From contig UCEZ01000007.1 in NCBI GenBank assembly GCA_900471525.1, positions 248,001-312,000 of the forward strand: a stretch of 64,000 nt of DNA, read 5' to 3'. How positions within the stretch are numbered: the stretch's first letter is position 1; each line of letters starts with the position of its first letter. The position numbers and the translations under genes were made by a program. This DNA is from Hyphomicrobiales bacterium (GTDB lineage Bacteria > Pseudomonadota > Alphaproteobacteria > Rhizobiales > Rhizobiaceae). This document shows positions 47,174 to 56,550 of this stretch, piece after piece. The notes beneath the pieces are model-generated. The model was not told where the DNA came from. It was given only the letters and a program-made list of their open reading frames with translations, and did not search any database.

Positions 47174-49378
47174 TTACAAAAAACTCTGCGGATCGATATC
47201 AAGCTGCACGCTGACCGAACCGCGTACCTTCGGCCCGCTCGCCATCATCGTCTTCACAAACGCCTGCATGTCGCTGTTACGGCGGCCGTGCACCAGCAGC
47301 CGGAAGCGATGCCGTCCGCGAATCAGCGCCAGCGGCGCCTCGGCCGGGCCGAGAATGCTGATGCCGCTAACCTTCGGGGCGGCCTGCCGCAAGCCTCTCG
47401 CATGCCCTTCCGCGTCGGCGCGGGTATCGGCCGAAACAATGATCGACGCCAGCCGGCCGAAGGGCGGCAGAAGCGCCTTTTCCCGCTCGCTGATCTCGCG
47501 CTCGTAGAAGGCTTCCGAATCACCCGAAACGATCGCCTGCATCACCGGGTGCTGCGGTTGGTAAGTCTGCAAAAGCCCGAGGCTCTTCAATCCCGTGCGC
47601 CCCGCCCGCCCGGTCACCTGGCTCAGAAGCTGAAACGTCCGCTCGGCAGCCCGCGGGTCGCCATTGGCAAGGCCTATATCGGCATCGACAATGCCGACGA
47701 AGGTCATCATCGGAAAGTTGTGGCCCTTGGCAACCAACTGCGTGCCGACAACGATATCCGCCTCGCCCTTGGCAATGGCCTCCAGCTCCAGCCTGAGCCG
47801 CTTGACGCCCATCAGGTCGGACGAGAGCACGATGGTACGCGCATCCGGAAAATGCCGGTCGACTTCTTCTGCGATGCGCTCGACGCCGGGGCCGCAGGCA
47901 ACCAGGTGATCGAAGGTGCCGCATTCGGGGCAGCTCTCCGGCGTCTTTTGCGCATAGCCGCAATGATGGCACTGGATCTGGCCGCGAAACCGGTGCTCGA
48001 CCAGCCAGCTCGAACAATCCGGGCACTGGAAGCGATGGCCGCAGACGCGGCAGAGCGTCAGCGGCGCGTAGCCACGCCTGTTCAGAAAGAGCAGTGCCTG
48101 CTCGCCGCGCTCCACCGCCTTGCCGATATGCCGCAGCAGAACGGGCGAGAGGAAGCCACCGCGGTCCGGCGGATGCCGGCGCATATCGACCACACCAAGA
48201 TCGGGGAGTGCGGCGTCGCCGAAGCGGGTCGGCAGATGGATCGGCTTGTAGCGGCCAAGATCGCCGTTGACCCGGCTTTCCACCGACGGCGTCGCAGAGA
48301 CGAGGACGATCGGGAACTCGCCGATACGGGCGCGCACGACCGCCATGTCGCGCGCATTATAGAAGACCCGATCTTCCTGCTTGTAGGCCGGATCGTGCTC
48401 TTCATCGACGACGATGAGCCCGAGATTTTCGAACGGCAGGAACAGCGCCGAGCGGGCACCCGCAACGACGCGCACGCCACCCTCCGTCACCTGCCGCCAG
48501 ACCTTTTCCCGGGTTCGCGGCGCAAGATCGGAATGCCATTCGGCGGGCTTGGAGCCGAAGCGATCCTGGAAACGTTCGAGGAAGCTCGCCGTCAGCGCGA
48601 TCTCCGGAAGCAGGATCAGCACCTGTTTTCCCGCCTTCAGCGTCGCGGCAATCGCCTCGAAATAGACCTCGGTCTTGCCGGAGCCGGTGATGCCATCGAT
48701 CAGCGACACGGAAAAACCGCCGGTCTCGACGCTCTCCAGCAAATCCTGCGCCGCCTGCTTTTGCGGTCCTTCGAGACGATGCTCGACATAATCCGGATCA
48801 GGAGCCGCCACGACCGGCGGCGGTGGCATGAACAACGTCTCGAACACGCCCTGCACCGTCAGCCCGTCGATGACGCTCGACGAAGTGCCGGCGGCATGGG
48901 CAAGACCCGAGCGCGTCCAGGTAAATCCATTGTCGGCCGTTGCGATAACCCGCTCGCGCGCCGGCGTCATACGTTCGGGCCGGTTATCCGTCAGCCTCAG
49001 CCCCTCGATCATCGGCTCTGGGTCGAACGCGGCCGGTGCCCGCAGCGCCATGCGGGCAACGAGGCCGGGGGGCGAGACGGTGTAGCTGGCGACCCAATCG
49101 AGGAAGACACGCATGTCCTTCGCCAGCGGCGGGCAATCGAAAACCTGGGTTATCGACTTCAATTTCTTCGGATCGACGCTTCCATCATCGGCGCCGTCCC
49201 AGACGACGCCCACGACTTGGCGAGGGCCGAGCGGCACCTGCACGATCGATCCCGGCTCGACCGCCATTCCCTCCGGCACGGCATAGGAGTATGCTTTGGG
49301 CGCTGGCATCGGCACCAGAACGGGCACGACGCGGCGGGCGAACAGGTCGTCAAACAAATCGGTCGAATCTTCAGTCAT
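47174..49378 (-). CDS. priA: Primosomal protein N' (replication restart helicase PriA)
   Basis: 734 aa. N-terminal 3'-binding domain, then helicase motifs: Walker A GITGSGKTEVY, DEEHD, and the cysteine zinc-binding cluster (CRVCGHRFQCPDC, CHHCGY, CPECG). Restarts stalled replication forks. Divergent from the transaldolase gene (82 bp). Confidence 0.97.
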   Translation of the reverse strand: MTEDSTDLFDDLFARRVVPVLVPMPAPKAYSYAVPEGMAVEPGSIVQVPLGPRQVVGVVWDGADDGSVDPKKLKSITQVFDCPPLAKDMRVFLDWVASYTVSPPGLVARMALRAPAAFDPEPMIEGLRLTDNRPERMTPARERVIATADNGFTWTRSGLAHAAGTSSSVIDGLTVQGVFETLFMPPPPVVAAPDPDYVEHRLEGPQKQAAQDLLESVETGGFSVSLIDGITGSGKTEVYFEAIAATLKAGKQVLILLPEIALTASFLERFQDRFGSKPAEWHSDLAPRTREKVWRQVTEGGVRVVAGARSALFLPFENLGLIVVDEEHDPAYKQEDRVFYNARDMAVVRARIGEFPIVLVSATPSVESRVNGDLGRYKPIHLPTRFGDAALPDLGVVDMRRHPPDRGGFLSPVLLRHIGKAVERGEQALLFLNRRGYAPLTLCRVCGHRFQCPDCSSWLVEHRFRGQIQCHHCGYAQKTPESCPECGTFDHLVACGPGVERIAEEVDRHFPDARTIVLSSDLMGVKRLRLELEAIAKGEADIVVGTQLVAKGHNFPMMTFVGIVDADIGLANGDPRAAERTFQLLSQVTGRAGRTGLKSLGLLQTYQPQHPVMQAIVSGDSEAFYEREISEREKALLPPFGRLASIIVSADTRADAEGHARGLRQAAPKVSGISILGPAEAPLALIRGRHRFRLLVHGRRNSDMQAFVKTMMASGPKVRGSVSVQLDIDPQSFL

Positions 49379-49460
49379 CGGCCGTGACCTTGCCTCCGGA
49401 TTGCGTTAAAGAAAACCCCGAAACATCAAGAAGCCCCCCGCATCCCAAGGGAGAATACCC

Positions 49461-50114
49461 ATGAAGTTTTTTGTCGATACAGCCGATGTGAACGAAATCC
49501 GGGAACTGAATGACCTCGGGCTCGTCGATGGCGTGACGACCAATCCCTCGCTGATCCTGAAGTCCGGCCGCAACATCCTCGAAGTGACCAAGGAAATCTG
49601 CGGCATCGTCGAAGGCCCGGTTTCGGCCGAAGTCGCCGCGACCGACTATGAGTCGATCATGAAGGAAGCGGCCGTCATTTCGAAGATCGCCGACAATATC
49701 TGCATCAAGGTTCCGCTGACGCTCGACGGCCTGAAGGCCTGCAAGAACCTCTCCTCCGACGGCCATCTGACCAACGTGACCTTGTGCTTCTCGGCCAACC
49801 AGGCCCTGCTCGCCGCCAAGGCCGGCGCCACCTTCGTCTCGCCCTTCGTCGGCCGCCTCGACGACATCGCCTTCGACGGCATGGACCTGATCCGCGAAAT
49901 CCGCCAGATCTTCGACAATTACGGCTACGAGACCGAAATCCTCGCCGCCTCGATCCGCACGGTCAATCATGTCAAGGAAGCAGCCCTCATCGGCGCCGAC
50001 GTCATCACCGCCCCGCCGGCAACCCTGAAGGCGCTGGTCAAGCACCCGCTGACCGACAAGGGCCTCGAAACCTTCCTCGCCGACTGGGCCAAGACCGGCC
50101 AGAAGATCGCCTGA
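49461..50114 (+). CDS. tal: Transaldolase/fructose-6-phosphate aldolase-type protein
   Basis: 217 aa, the short (~220 aa) transaldolase subfamily. VDTADVNEI at the N-terminus, GVTTNPSL, and the Schiff-base Lys83 in [10 protein letters not shown]. Rhizobial proteins of this type are named tal or fsa; whether it is a transaldolase or an aldolase is not decidable by eye. Start follows AAGGGAGAATACCC. Terminator 30 bp after the stop. Confidence 0.93.
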   Translation: MKFFVDTADVNEIRELNDLGLVDGVTTNPSLILKSGRNILEVTKEICGIVEGPVSAEVAATDYESIMKEAAVISKIADNICIKVPLTLDGLKACKNLSSDGHLTNVTLCFSANQALLAAKAGATFVSPFVGRLDDIAFDGMDLIREIRQIFDNYGYETEILAASIRTVNHVKEAALIGADVITAPPATLKALVKHPLTDKGLETFLADWAKTGQKIA

Positions 50115-50143
50115 TTTATTTCGGATATCGAATGAACAAGGAG

Positions 50144-50172
50144 CCCCGCGAGATGATCGCGGGGTTTTTTTT
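50144..50172 (+). terminator. Rho-independent terminator after tal
   Basis: CCCCGCGA-GATGA-TCGCGGGG with a run of eight T. Confidence 0.96.
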
Positions 50173-50192
50173 GGTCGAAAATCGTTTCGAAG

Positions 50193-50552
50193 CTAGAAAT
50201 CCTCAAGCACGAATGGCGCCTCGTCATTCCTATCGTTGCCGAAAAAGTTGATGCGTTTGAACTGACCGTGAACGTGGCCACGGTCACGCAACAGCTCGAG
50301 CTGATAGTCTGCGCCCATATGGCGATGCGTTGAGTAAGGAACGCCTAAGTCGCGCAGCGCCTCGCACATTCGATAGATATCGTCTGGATTCCGCGAATGG
50401 AAACCATAGACCGCTTCATAGTTTTCGCTTTTTTCGAATCCCAGCGCAACAAAACGCGCTGGCGTATCAGCTTCACCCACTTTGACTACGACACGTTCGC
50501 TTTCAACGATCGTCACGTTTGTCGGTCTTGGCACAGGAAAAGCTCCGCTCAA
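50193..50552 (-). CDS. Uncharacterised small protein, partner of RraB-like gene
   Basis: 119 aa from a TTG at 50552, a weak start; in-frame GTGs a few codons later are alternatives. Charged, soluble, with no signal peptide. The later block HSRNPDDIYRMCEALRDLG is helix-like. It sits 82 bp downstream of the RraB-like gene on the same strand. Possibly a divergent relative of that protein, but I recognise no family. Confidence 0.55.
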   Translation of the reverse strand: MSGAFPVPRPTNVTIVESERVVVKVGEADTPARFVALGFEKSENYEAVYGFHSRNPDDIYRMCEALRDLGVPYSTHRHMGADYQLELLRDRGHVHGQFKRINFFGNDRNDEAPFVLEDF

Positions 50553-50634
50553 TTTCGTTCTTCATAGAGAAGAAATTAAAATAGAAATTCATCATTCGAC
50601 TTCAATTGGCATCCGTCAGCCGCAGCAGCAACTT

Positions 50635-50967
50635 TCACGCCGAAAAACAACCCCAGCCATCGATGTATCCGCCAAATGGCTCCGCTTCCCGTTGCAAAAG
50701 CGTTTCCATCTCAACAATCACGTCGTAGCTTGGAAGCATAAGTCGAGTGGCCGTGACATCCCATTCCTTTTGCCCCGGCTCGTCGGTTTCGTGATACTTC
50801 ACCGTATGAAAATACTGTTCTATCCGACCGGCAAACACAGTCACTGAAGCCTCGTCCGGAAACATGATCGAGAAATCGATGTCGCGCGGTTTGCCCAGAT
50901 CGTCACCCCGCGCTTGCATTCTGCGCAGTACGTCGCCGGTAGCGTCATCGGGAAAATCCTGCGTCAT
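50635..50967 (-). CDS. RraB-like ribonuclease E inhibitor domain protein
   Basis: 110 aa. The N-terminal FPDDATGDVLRRMQARGDDL and the C-terminal GYIDGWGC motif are typical of the RraB (RNase E inhibitor / DUF) family; RraB binds RNase E and adjusts RNA decay in gammaproteobacteria. Here the function is inferred only by family. Possibly in a transcript with the AAA ATPase gene 36 bp upstream. Confidence 0.75.
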   Translation of the reverse strand: MTQDFPDDATGDVLRRMQARGDDLGKPRDIDFSIMFPDEASVTVFAGRIEQYFHTVKYHETDEPGQKEWDVTATRLMLPSYDVIVEMETLLQREAEPFGGYIDGWGCFSA

Positions 50968-51003
50968 GCCATCTCCATCAAAAAGGCCACAAATAGCGGC
51001 GGT

Positions 51004-52134
51004 TCAATCCCCATCATCCATCATCCCCGTCAGCCGCATACCCTCGATCCAGGTCGCGCCATCGTTCCTGATGACGCGCATCGGTCGCGTTCCGCACCGT
51101 TTCTGGATTTCCGCCGCGAGAATCTCCGAATGGGTGACGATCCAGATCTGGCTGTCGGCGGAGGCGGTTGCGATCATCTCGGCCAGCGCCGGCAGCATGT
51201 CGGGGTGTAGGCTGGTTTCCGGCTCGTTGAGCGCGATGAAGCGCGGCCGGCGGTAGGAGAGCAGCGCTCCGGCCAAAGCCAGGAACCGCATCTGGCCGTC
51301 CGACAGTTCGCGCGGAGAGAATTGGCGTTGGGGAAAATCCGAGAAGACCACGGAGAATTCGGCAAACTCCTGAGGATTGGGAACGATGAGCCGGGCGCCG
51401 CCGAAGGCGTCGGCGACAGCGCGGTCGAGATCGACCGTATCCTGCCGGGTGTGAACCAGCGTCGCAAAGACGGCTGCGAGATTGGAGCCGTCCTCATCCA
51501 GCATGGTCGCGGTGACGGCAAGGCAGGACGAGCGCAGTGGCGAATCGCGGTCGGTTCGAAACCCGTGAAAGAAGCGCCAGCCGTCGACGGCCCGGCGGAA
51601 TGTACCGATCTCCGGATAGTGGCCGGCATCGCCTAGAAGCGCGATGGCCGTTTCCGATGTCAGCGCCTGCTCTGGATATTCCTCCATCCGGCCGGCCGTG
51701 TTTCTGACCGATATCAAAGGACCTTTACGCTTCATCATCGTTGCCGAGCGCCCGGCATCCACGCGGAGTTCCTCCTCCTTCACCTGCGGCTCGAAGGCGA
51801 ACCCGGCTGCAGCCTCCCGTGGCCGTAATCCGGCCTCCACCCGATAGAGGAAGCTAAGCGCCCGCTCTCCATCCAGTAATTCGACGTCCAGCTTGATGCG
51901 CACCGGCCCACTTCCCGTGCTCCTGCCGCTCCAAAGCGCCGAGGCCATGCCGCCTTCGCGGGCGATTTCATACGCAAGCCGGCCACGGACGGCGGCCTGA
52001 ACAAGCTGCAGGGCACGATAGAGATTGGACTTGCCGACGCCGTTTTCGCCGATGAACAGGTTCACGCCGGCCATGTCCATGCGGATGGATTTCAGCGAAC
52101 GGTAATTGGCGGCGAACATGGAGCGAATCTGCAT
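51004..52134 (-). CDS. AAA-family (RecF/SMC-like) ATPase
   Basis: 376 aa. Walker A GENGVGKSN (29-37), signature LSDGQMRFLALAG, Walker B PRFIALNEPETSLHP, and a THSE switch, as in stand-alone AAA_15/AAA_21 ABC-ATPases (OLD nuclease relatives, but no TOPRIM is present). Likely cytoplasmic and possibly nucleic-acid associated. 10 bp downstream of an acyltransferase gene. Role unknown; no nuclease partner beside it, so a defence role is not supported. Confidence 0.85.
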   Translation of the reverse strand: MQIRSMFAANYRSLKSIRMDMAGVNLFIGENGVGKSNLYRALQLVQAAVRGRLAYEIAREGGMASALWSGRSTGSGPVRIKLDVELLDGERALSFLYRVEAGLRPREAAAGFAFEPQVKEEELRVDAGRSATMMKRKGPLISVRNTAGRMEEYPEQALTSETAIALLGDAGHYPEIGTFRRAVDGWRFFHGFRTDRDSPLRSSCLAVTATMLDEDGSNLAAVFATLVHTRQDTVDLDRAVADAFGGARLIVPNPQEFAEFSVVFSDFPQRQFSPRELSDGQMRFLALAGALLSYRRPRFIALNEPETSLHPDMLPALAEMIATASADSQIWIVTHSEILAAEIQKRCGTRPMRVIRNDGATWIEGMRLTGMMDDGD

Positions 52135-52143
52135 CAGGCAGAT

Positions 52144-53070
52144 CTACCCGATCGTCTCCGCAGGCGAAACCGGATTGCGGAACCGGGCATCGCCGTCGCG
52201 CGCAAGCGCATGGACCGTGTGGTGCTCCAGAACGCGCGTCACCTCCACCGGATCGCCGTCCAGCGCATCGGGCTCGATGAGATTACCGATAGTGAAATCG
52301 AACACATCACCCTTCTTGTTCAGAAGCTCGTGAAACACCGTCATGTCGCGCAGTTCAGTCGACCATTTGGCCAGCCAGTAGAACAACCCCGAATTGCGCG
52401 CCGCCATGTGAACAGGCAGGATCGGCAGATTGTATTTGCGGGCAAAGCTGACGGCGGAGGTTTTCCACGGACGCTCGTTCAGCCGCCCGTCCGCCCAATA
52501 GGCGATGCGGCCGGACGGAAAGAGCACGGTCGCCTTGCCCTGCGAGATCGCCCGGTTGGTGATCTGCAGCGTCTCGCGCGCCTTCAGCTTCGTCTTGTAA
52601 TCCTCGCGCCACTCGACAGGAATGACCATCTCGACCAGGCGCGGATTGACCCGGATGGCATCGCGATTGGCGAAGAACATCATATCGGGACGGCGGCTCT
52701 TCAGGAGATCGAAAACGGCGATGCCGTCGGCTATCCCGGTCGGGTGGTTGCTCACCAGCAGAAAGCCGCCCTTTTCCGGAATACGCTCGACATTGCGCGT
52801 GCGGATGTTAAGCGACAGGTTTTCGCTCAGGTGCTCGAACGCCTGAAAACCAGGTGCGTTGGCAACGGCATCGGCAAACTCGATGGCCTTGCGATAGTTC
52901 AGCAATGTATAGAGAAACGGCCGCATGACCGGCCAGAGCGGATGTTTGACGATGCGCTGTCCACGCTCGGCAATCAGCGTATCGACGATATGACCGGGCT
53001 GCCCCTGCGAAACCAGAGCTACCGTCTCTGCGAAGTACGTGAAACCGCTGGCCGAATCCCGTCTTGCCAT
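52144..53070 (-). CDS. Lysophospholipid/1-acylglycerol-3-phosphate-type acyltransferase
   Basis: 308 aa. Contains an acyltransferase block with His109 in SNHPTGIADG (H-x5-D spacing instead of the common H-x4-D) and FANRDAIRVN, FPSGRIAYWADGR. Lipid-acyl transfer at the inner face of the membrane is expected. Start ATG 53070 lies 134 bp from the divergent xerC. Substrate unknown (phosphatidic acid or ornithine lipid precursors are options). Confidence 0.8.
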   Translation of the reverse strand: MARRDSASGFTYFAETVALVSQGQPGHIVDTLIAERGQRIVKHPLWPVMRPFLYTLLNYRKAIEFADAVANAPGFQAFEHLSENLSLNIRTRNVERIPEKGGFLLVSNHPTGIADGIAVFDLLKSRRPDMMFFANRDAIRVNPRLVEMVIPVEWREDYKTKLKARETLQITNRAISQGKATVLFPSGRIAYWADGRLNERPWKTSAVSFARKYNLPILPVHMAARNSGLFYWLAKWSTELRDMTVFHELLNKKGDVFDFTIGNLIEPDALDGDPVEVTRVLEHHTVHALARDGDARFRNPVSPAETIG

Positions 53071-53204
53071 GTTTTTTTCCGCTTTGCCTTCGCTGAGCTA
53101 TCGCAGGTGAATATGATCCCAACATGACAAATTCCAAGTGCCGTTAGGAAAAACATAACGGCCTTGCGAGCAGAGTCCTCACTTGATTGTCGCGGAGCCT
53201 GCCT

Positions 53205-54140
53205 GTGAACGAACTCCTGATCATTGGTCATCCCGAGCTGATGGCGGAGCGTCAGCGCTGGCTTTCGGGCCTCGGCGAAGAACGGCGCCTGTCGGACAAA
53301 ACCGTCGAGGCCTATGAGCGCGACACGAGGCAGTTCCTGCATTTCCTCACCGGACATCTGAGCGGGCCGGCGCGGCTCAGCGACATCAGCGCGCTCAGAC
53401 CTGGCGACCTGCGCGGCTTTCTCGCCGCCCGGCGGAAGGACGGTGCCGGCGCGCGGACGCTCGGCCGCGGCTTGGCAGGTCTTCGCTCCTTTCTCCGGCA
53501 TCTCGAAAAGAAGGGCCTTGCCAATGCGGCGGGGGCTTCGGCCGTGCGCTCGCCAAAACAGCCGAAATCCCTGCCGAAACCGCTGACCGCGACCGACGCT
53601 TTGACGGTTGTCACCAGCGAGGCGCAGCTTGCCGAAGAGCCCTGGATCGCCACGCGCAACGCCGCGGTGCTGACCCTGCTCTACGGCTGCGGCCTGCGCA
53701 TCTCCGAGGCGCTTGACCTGACACCATCCGATTTTTCCGGTGCGCCGACGGCGCTCAGGATCCACGGCAAGGGCGGCAAGACCCGCATCGTTCCGCTGAT
53801 CGCAGCCGCTGTCGATGCAGTCCGCACCTACGAAAAGCTCTGCCCCTATCATCTGGCACAGGACGGACCGCTGTTTCGCGGCGCCAAGGGCGGCAAACTG
53901 CAGGCGGCGATCATCCAGCGCGAAATGCAGAAGCTGCGAGGTGCTCTCGGCCTGCCCGATACCGCGACGCCGCATGCGCTGCGCCATTCCTTCGCCACCC
54001 ATCTGCTGGCCGGCGGCGGAGATCTCAGAACCATCCAGGAACTTCTCGGCCACGCCAGCCTGTCGACCACGCAGGTCTATACCGGCGTCGATTCGGCAAG
54101 ACTTTTGGAAATCTACGACCGGGCGCATCCGCGCGCTTGA
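53205..54140 (+). CDS. xerC: Tyrosine recombinase XerC
   Basis: 311 aa from a GTG at 53205, which has GCGGAGCC upstream; a TTG at 53187 is possible. SAM-like N-terminal core-binding domain (20-110), then the catalytic domain with the active-site Arg in CGLRISEAL, HALRHSF, LGHASL and the nucleophile Tyr in TTQVYTG. Resolves chromosome dimers with XerD at dif. Confidence 0.95.
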   Translation: MNELLIIGHPELMAERQRWLSGLGEERRLSDKTVEAYERDTRQFLHFLTGHLSGPARLSDISALRPGDLRGFLAARRKDGAGARTLGRGLAGLRSFLRHLEKKGLANAAGASAVRSPKQPKSLPKPLTATDALTVVTSEAQLAEEPWIATRNAAVLTLLYGCGLRISEALDLTPSDFSGAPTALRIHGKGGKTRIVPLIAAAVDAVRTYEKLCPYHLAQDGPLFRGAKGGKLQAAIIQREMQKLRGALGLPDTATPHALRHSFATHLLAGGGDLRTIQELLGHASLSTTQVYTGVDSARLLEIYDRAHPRA

Positions 54141-54204
54141 AGTTGAGCCGAGAACAACTCATAGATGCAGGCATTGTTTTCAGATCGATTGCTTGTGAGC
54201 TGTA

Positions 54205-55266
54205 ATGCATCCTTTTGTTTCTTTTTTCCATTTATCCGGGCGTTCCAACTCCACCCGCATTTTGCTCGCCAGGGCCGCCGCCATCCTGCTGTTCCAGCTG
54301 GCACTCATCGTTCCGGCAAACGCAGCGGCTGAGCCGCCGGCCTGCACCGGCAAAAATCTGCTTGCCGAGATGGAACGCAGCGATCCGCAGGCCTTGGCCG
54401 CCTTGCGCAAACAGGCTGCGGAGACGCCGAACGGAAAGGGCATCTTCTGGAAGATCGAGCGCGCGGGAGTTGAGCCTTCCTACCTGCTGGGCACGATGCA
54501 CGTAACCGATCCACGCGTGGTCATTACACCGGAGGAAGCATGGGCTCCTTTTGACAATGCCGATGCCGTCGCTCTGGAACTGGACAGCCTGGAGCCAATG
54601 GATATCGGTCGGGCACTGTTTTCCCGTCCCGAACTGACGATGTTCACCGATGGCACCTCGTTGAAGACCCTGCTCAGTGCTGAGGAGGTCGGCCGGCTGG
54701 AGGTGCTGCTGAAACAGCGCGGAATTCCTCTTTTGGCCGTTGCCAAAATGAAACCGTGGATGCTGCTTATGCATATCAGCCTGCCTGCCTGCGAGAAGAA
54801 GCGGGCCGCGGCCGGGTTGGCACCTCTCGATCTCTCACTGATCCGCATCGCGCGTGACCTGGACAAAACGGTTGTCGGCCTTGAAACCGCGCTCGAGCAA
54901 CTGGAATCCATGAATGCAGTCGATTCCGCGCCGCTGCTTCGCACCGTCCTTCAGCAGATGGAAGCGGGCGACAAGCTGGACGACATGTTCGCGACCATGA
55001 CCGACATGTACCTTGATGGCGATACGGGCATGTTCATTCCTCTGAGCTACCACGTGCTCGGCACGACGGCCGCGACAGACCCTGGCTATGACAATTTCAT
55101 GAAGAACTTCGTTACCGACCGCAATATCCGCATCGCAGAACGCGCCGCACATCTTCTCGAGGAGGGCAATGCCTTCATCGCCGTCGGCGCCCTGCACCTG
55201 ATTGGCGAGCAAGGATTGGTCGAGCTGTTCCGCAAGCAAGGATTTACCGTCACCCGTCTCCATTGA
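54205..55266 (+). CDS. TraB/GumN family exported protein 1
   Basis: 353 aa with an N-terminal signal sequence (about 19-42, LLARAAAILLFQLALIVPANA), mature domain starting ACTGKNLLAEM. TraB/GumN motifs: LGTMHVTD near residue 93 and GALHLIGEQG near the C-terminus, expected metal-binding or catalytic sites of an erythromycin-esterase/Tiki-like fold. Probably a periplasmic or membrane-bound hydrolase or protease; function unverified. Followed 98 bp later by a close paralogue on the same strand. Confidence 0.85.
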   Translation: MHPFVSFFHLSGRSNSTRILLARAAAILLFQLALIVPANAAAEPPACTGKNLLAEMERSDPQALAALRKQAAETPNGKGIFWKIERAGVEPSYLLGTMHVTDPRVVITPEEAWAPFDNADAVALELDSLEPMDIGRALFSRPELTMFTDGTSLKTLLSAEEVGRLEVLLKQRGIPLLAVAKMKPWMLLMHISLPACEKKRAAAGLAPLDLSLIRIARDLDKTVVGLETALEQLESMNAVDSAPLLRTVLQQMEAGDKLDDMFATMTDMYLDGDTGMFIPLSYHVLGTTAATDPGYDNFMKNFVTDRNIRIAERAAHLLEEGNAFIAVGALHLIGEQGLVELFRKQGFTVTRLH

Positions 55267-55364
55267 CGCGGCAACGGGTTGCGAACAAGATTAGAGGCGC
55301 CGTTAACGGATTGGGAAACCGGCCCCGTTATGGTTGCGGCAACGCCTCCAGAGAGCATGCCGAT

Positions 55365-56447
55365 ATGAACCGTCTCCTCCGCTCGACACGTCTTTCCCTC
55401 GCCGACCGGCTGGGCGACAATATCCTGGCCCTGATTGCCACGCTGCATGTGCTCTTCGCGCTCAGCCTCATCATCATTCTTGCTTCGCTCTCCCCGGCCC
55501 GCGCTGAAGACGCGGCGTGCGGAGGCAAGAACCTGATCGCCGAAATGCAGACCGCCAATCCGGCGCAGTTTGCAGCGCTTGAAAAGGAAGCGGCTGCCGT
55601 TCCCAACGGCAAGGGCACGTTCTGGAAGATCGAGAAAGCGGGTGTTGCCCCGTCCTATCTGCTCGGCACCATGCATGTCACCGATCCGCGGGTGCTTGCC
55701 ATGCCGAAGGGTGCGGACGCCGCCTATGCGACGGCCAAGACCGTGATCGTCGAATCCGACGAAATCGTCGATGAGCGCAAGGCAGCCGCTGCGATCATGA
55801 TGCAGCCGGGATTGACCATGTTCACCGACGGCAAGTCGATCAAGGACTTTCTCAAGCCGGAGGAAACGGAAAAGCTCGCTGTCGGCCTGAAGGAGCGCGG
55901 CATCCCGCTGACGCTGGTCGCCAAGATGAAGCCCTGGATGATCGCCAGCTTCGTCGCCCTGCCCGCCTGTGAAATGAGCCGCAAGGCAGCCGGCGCCTCC
56001 TTCCTCGACAAGAAGCTGGCCGAAGACGCGCTGAAACAGGGCAAGACCCTGAAGGGGCTGGAGACGCTGGTTGAGCAGCTGAAGGCGATGGATGCGCTGC
56101 CGGTCCAGTTTCATCTGGACGCGCTGATCGAGACGCTGGCGCTCGGCGACACCGTGGCCGACGTGATGGAAACGACGACAGAGCTCTATCTGCGCGAAGA
56201 CATCGGTATGATCCTGCCGCTGATGAAGGCGGTTTCGGAAGAGAAGTCTGCCGATAGCGATGCCGGCTACGCCGATTTCGAGCAGCGCATCATTACCGAC
56301 CGCAACAAGACAATGGCGACCCGCGCCAAGCCGATCCTCGATGGCGGCAACGTCTTCATGGCCGTCGGCGCCCTGCATCTGCCGGGAACCGAAGGCGTGA
56401 TCGAACTGCTGCGCAAGGACGGCTTCACCGTGACGGCTGTCAACTGA
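55365..56447 (+). CDS. TraB/GumN family exported protein 2 (paralogue)
   Basis: 360 aa from the ATG at 55365. Basic N-terminus, hydrophobic helix (about 22-46), then CGGKNLIAEM. Same blocks as the upstream gene: SYLLGTMHVTDPRV, VAKMKPWM, LPACE, TDRN, VGALHLPG. The conserved order shows a tandem gene duplication. No other gene of a shared pathway is adjacent. Confidence 0.85.
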   Translation: MNRLLRSTRLSLADRLGDNILALIATLHVLFALSLIIILASLSPARAEDAACGGKNLIAEMQTANPAQFAALEKEAAAVPNGKGTFWKIEKAGVAPSYLLGTMHVTDPRVLAMPKGADAAYATAKTVIVESDEIVDERKAAAAIMMQPGLTMFTDGKSIKDFLKPEETEKLAVGLKERGIPLTLVAKMKPWMIASFVALPACEMSRKAAGASFLDKKLAEDALKQGKTLKGLETLVEQLKAMDALPVQFHLDALIETLALGDTVADVMETTTELYLREDIGMILPLMKAVSEEKSADSDAGYADFEQRIITDRNKTMATRAKPILDGGNVFMAVGALHLPGTEGVIELLRKDGFTVTAVN

Positions 56448-56550
56448 AGACCAATAGCGGTCGCTGAAAGCTGCACACACTCATCGCCCGCTGCGCAGCG
56501 GCAATCAAAGCCGCCGGCGGCTCCTGCAACGAAGACGCTGGAAAGCCGGC

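Noticed and set aside
47099..49387. 762-codon plus-strand open frame
   Set aside because: Antisense shadow of priA; Arg/Asp-rich without domains.
51004..52134. OLD-type phage-defence gene
   Set aside because: The ATPase has no TOPRIM nuclease domain and no nuclease or reverse transcriptase partner nearby; core genes flank it.
53205..54140. Integrase of a mobile element
   Set aside because: Length, motifs and core-gene context fit housekeeping XerC; no attachment repeats or phage genes seen.
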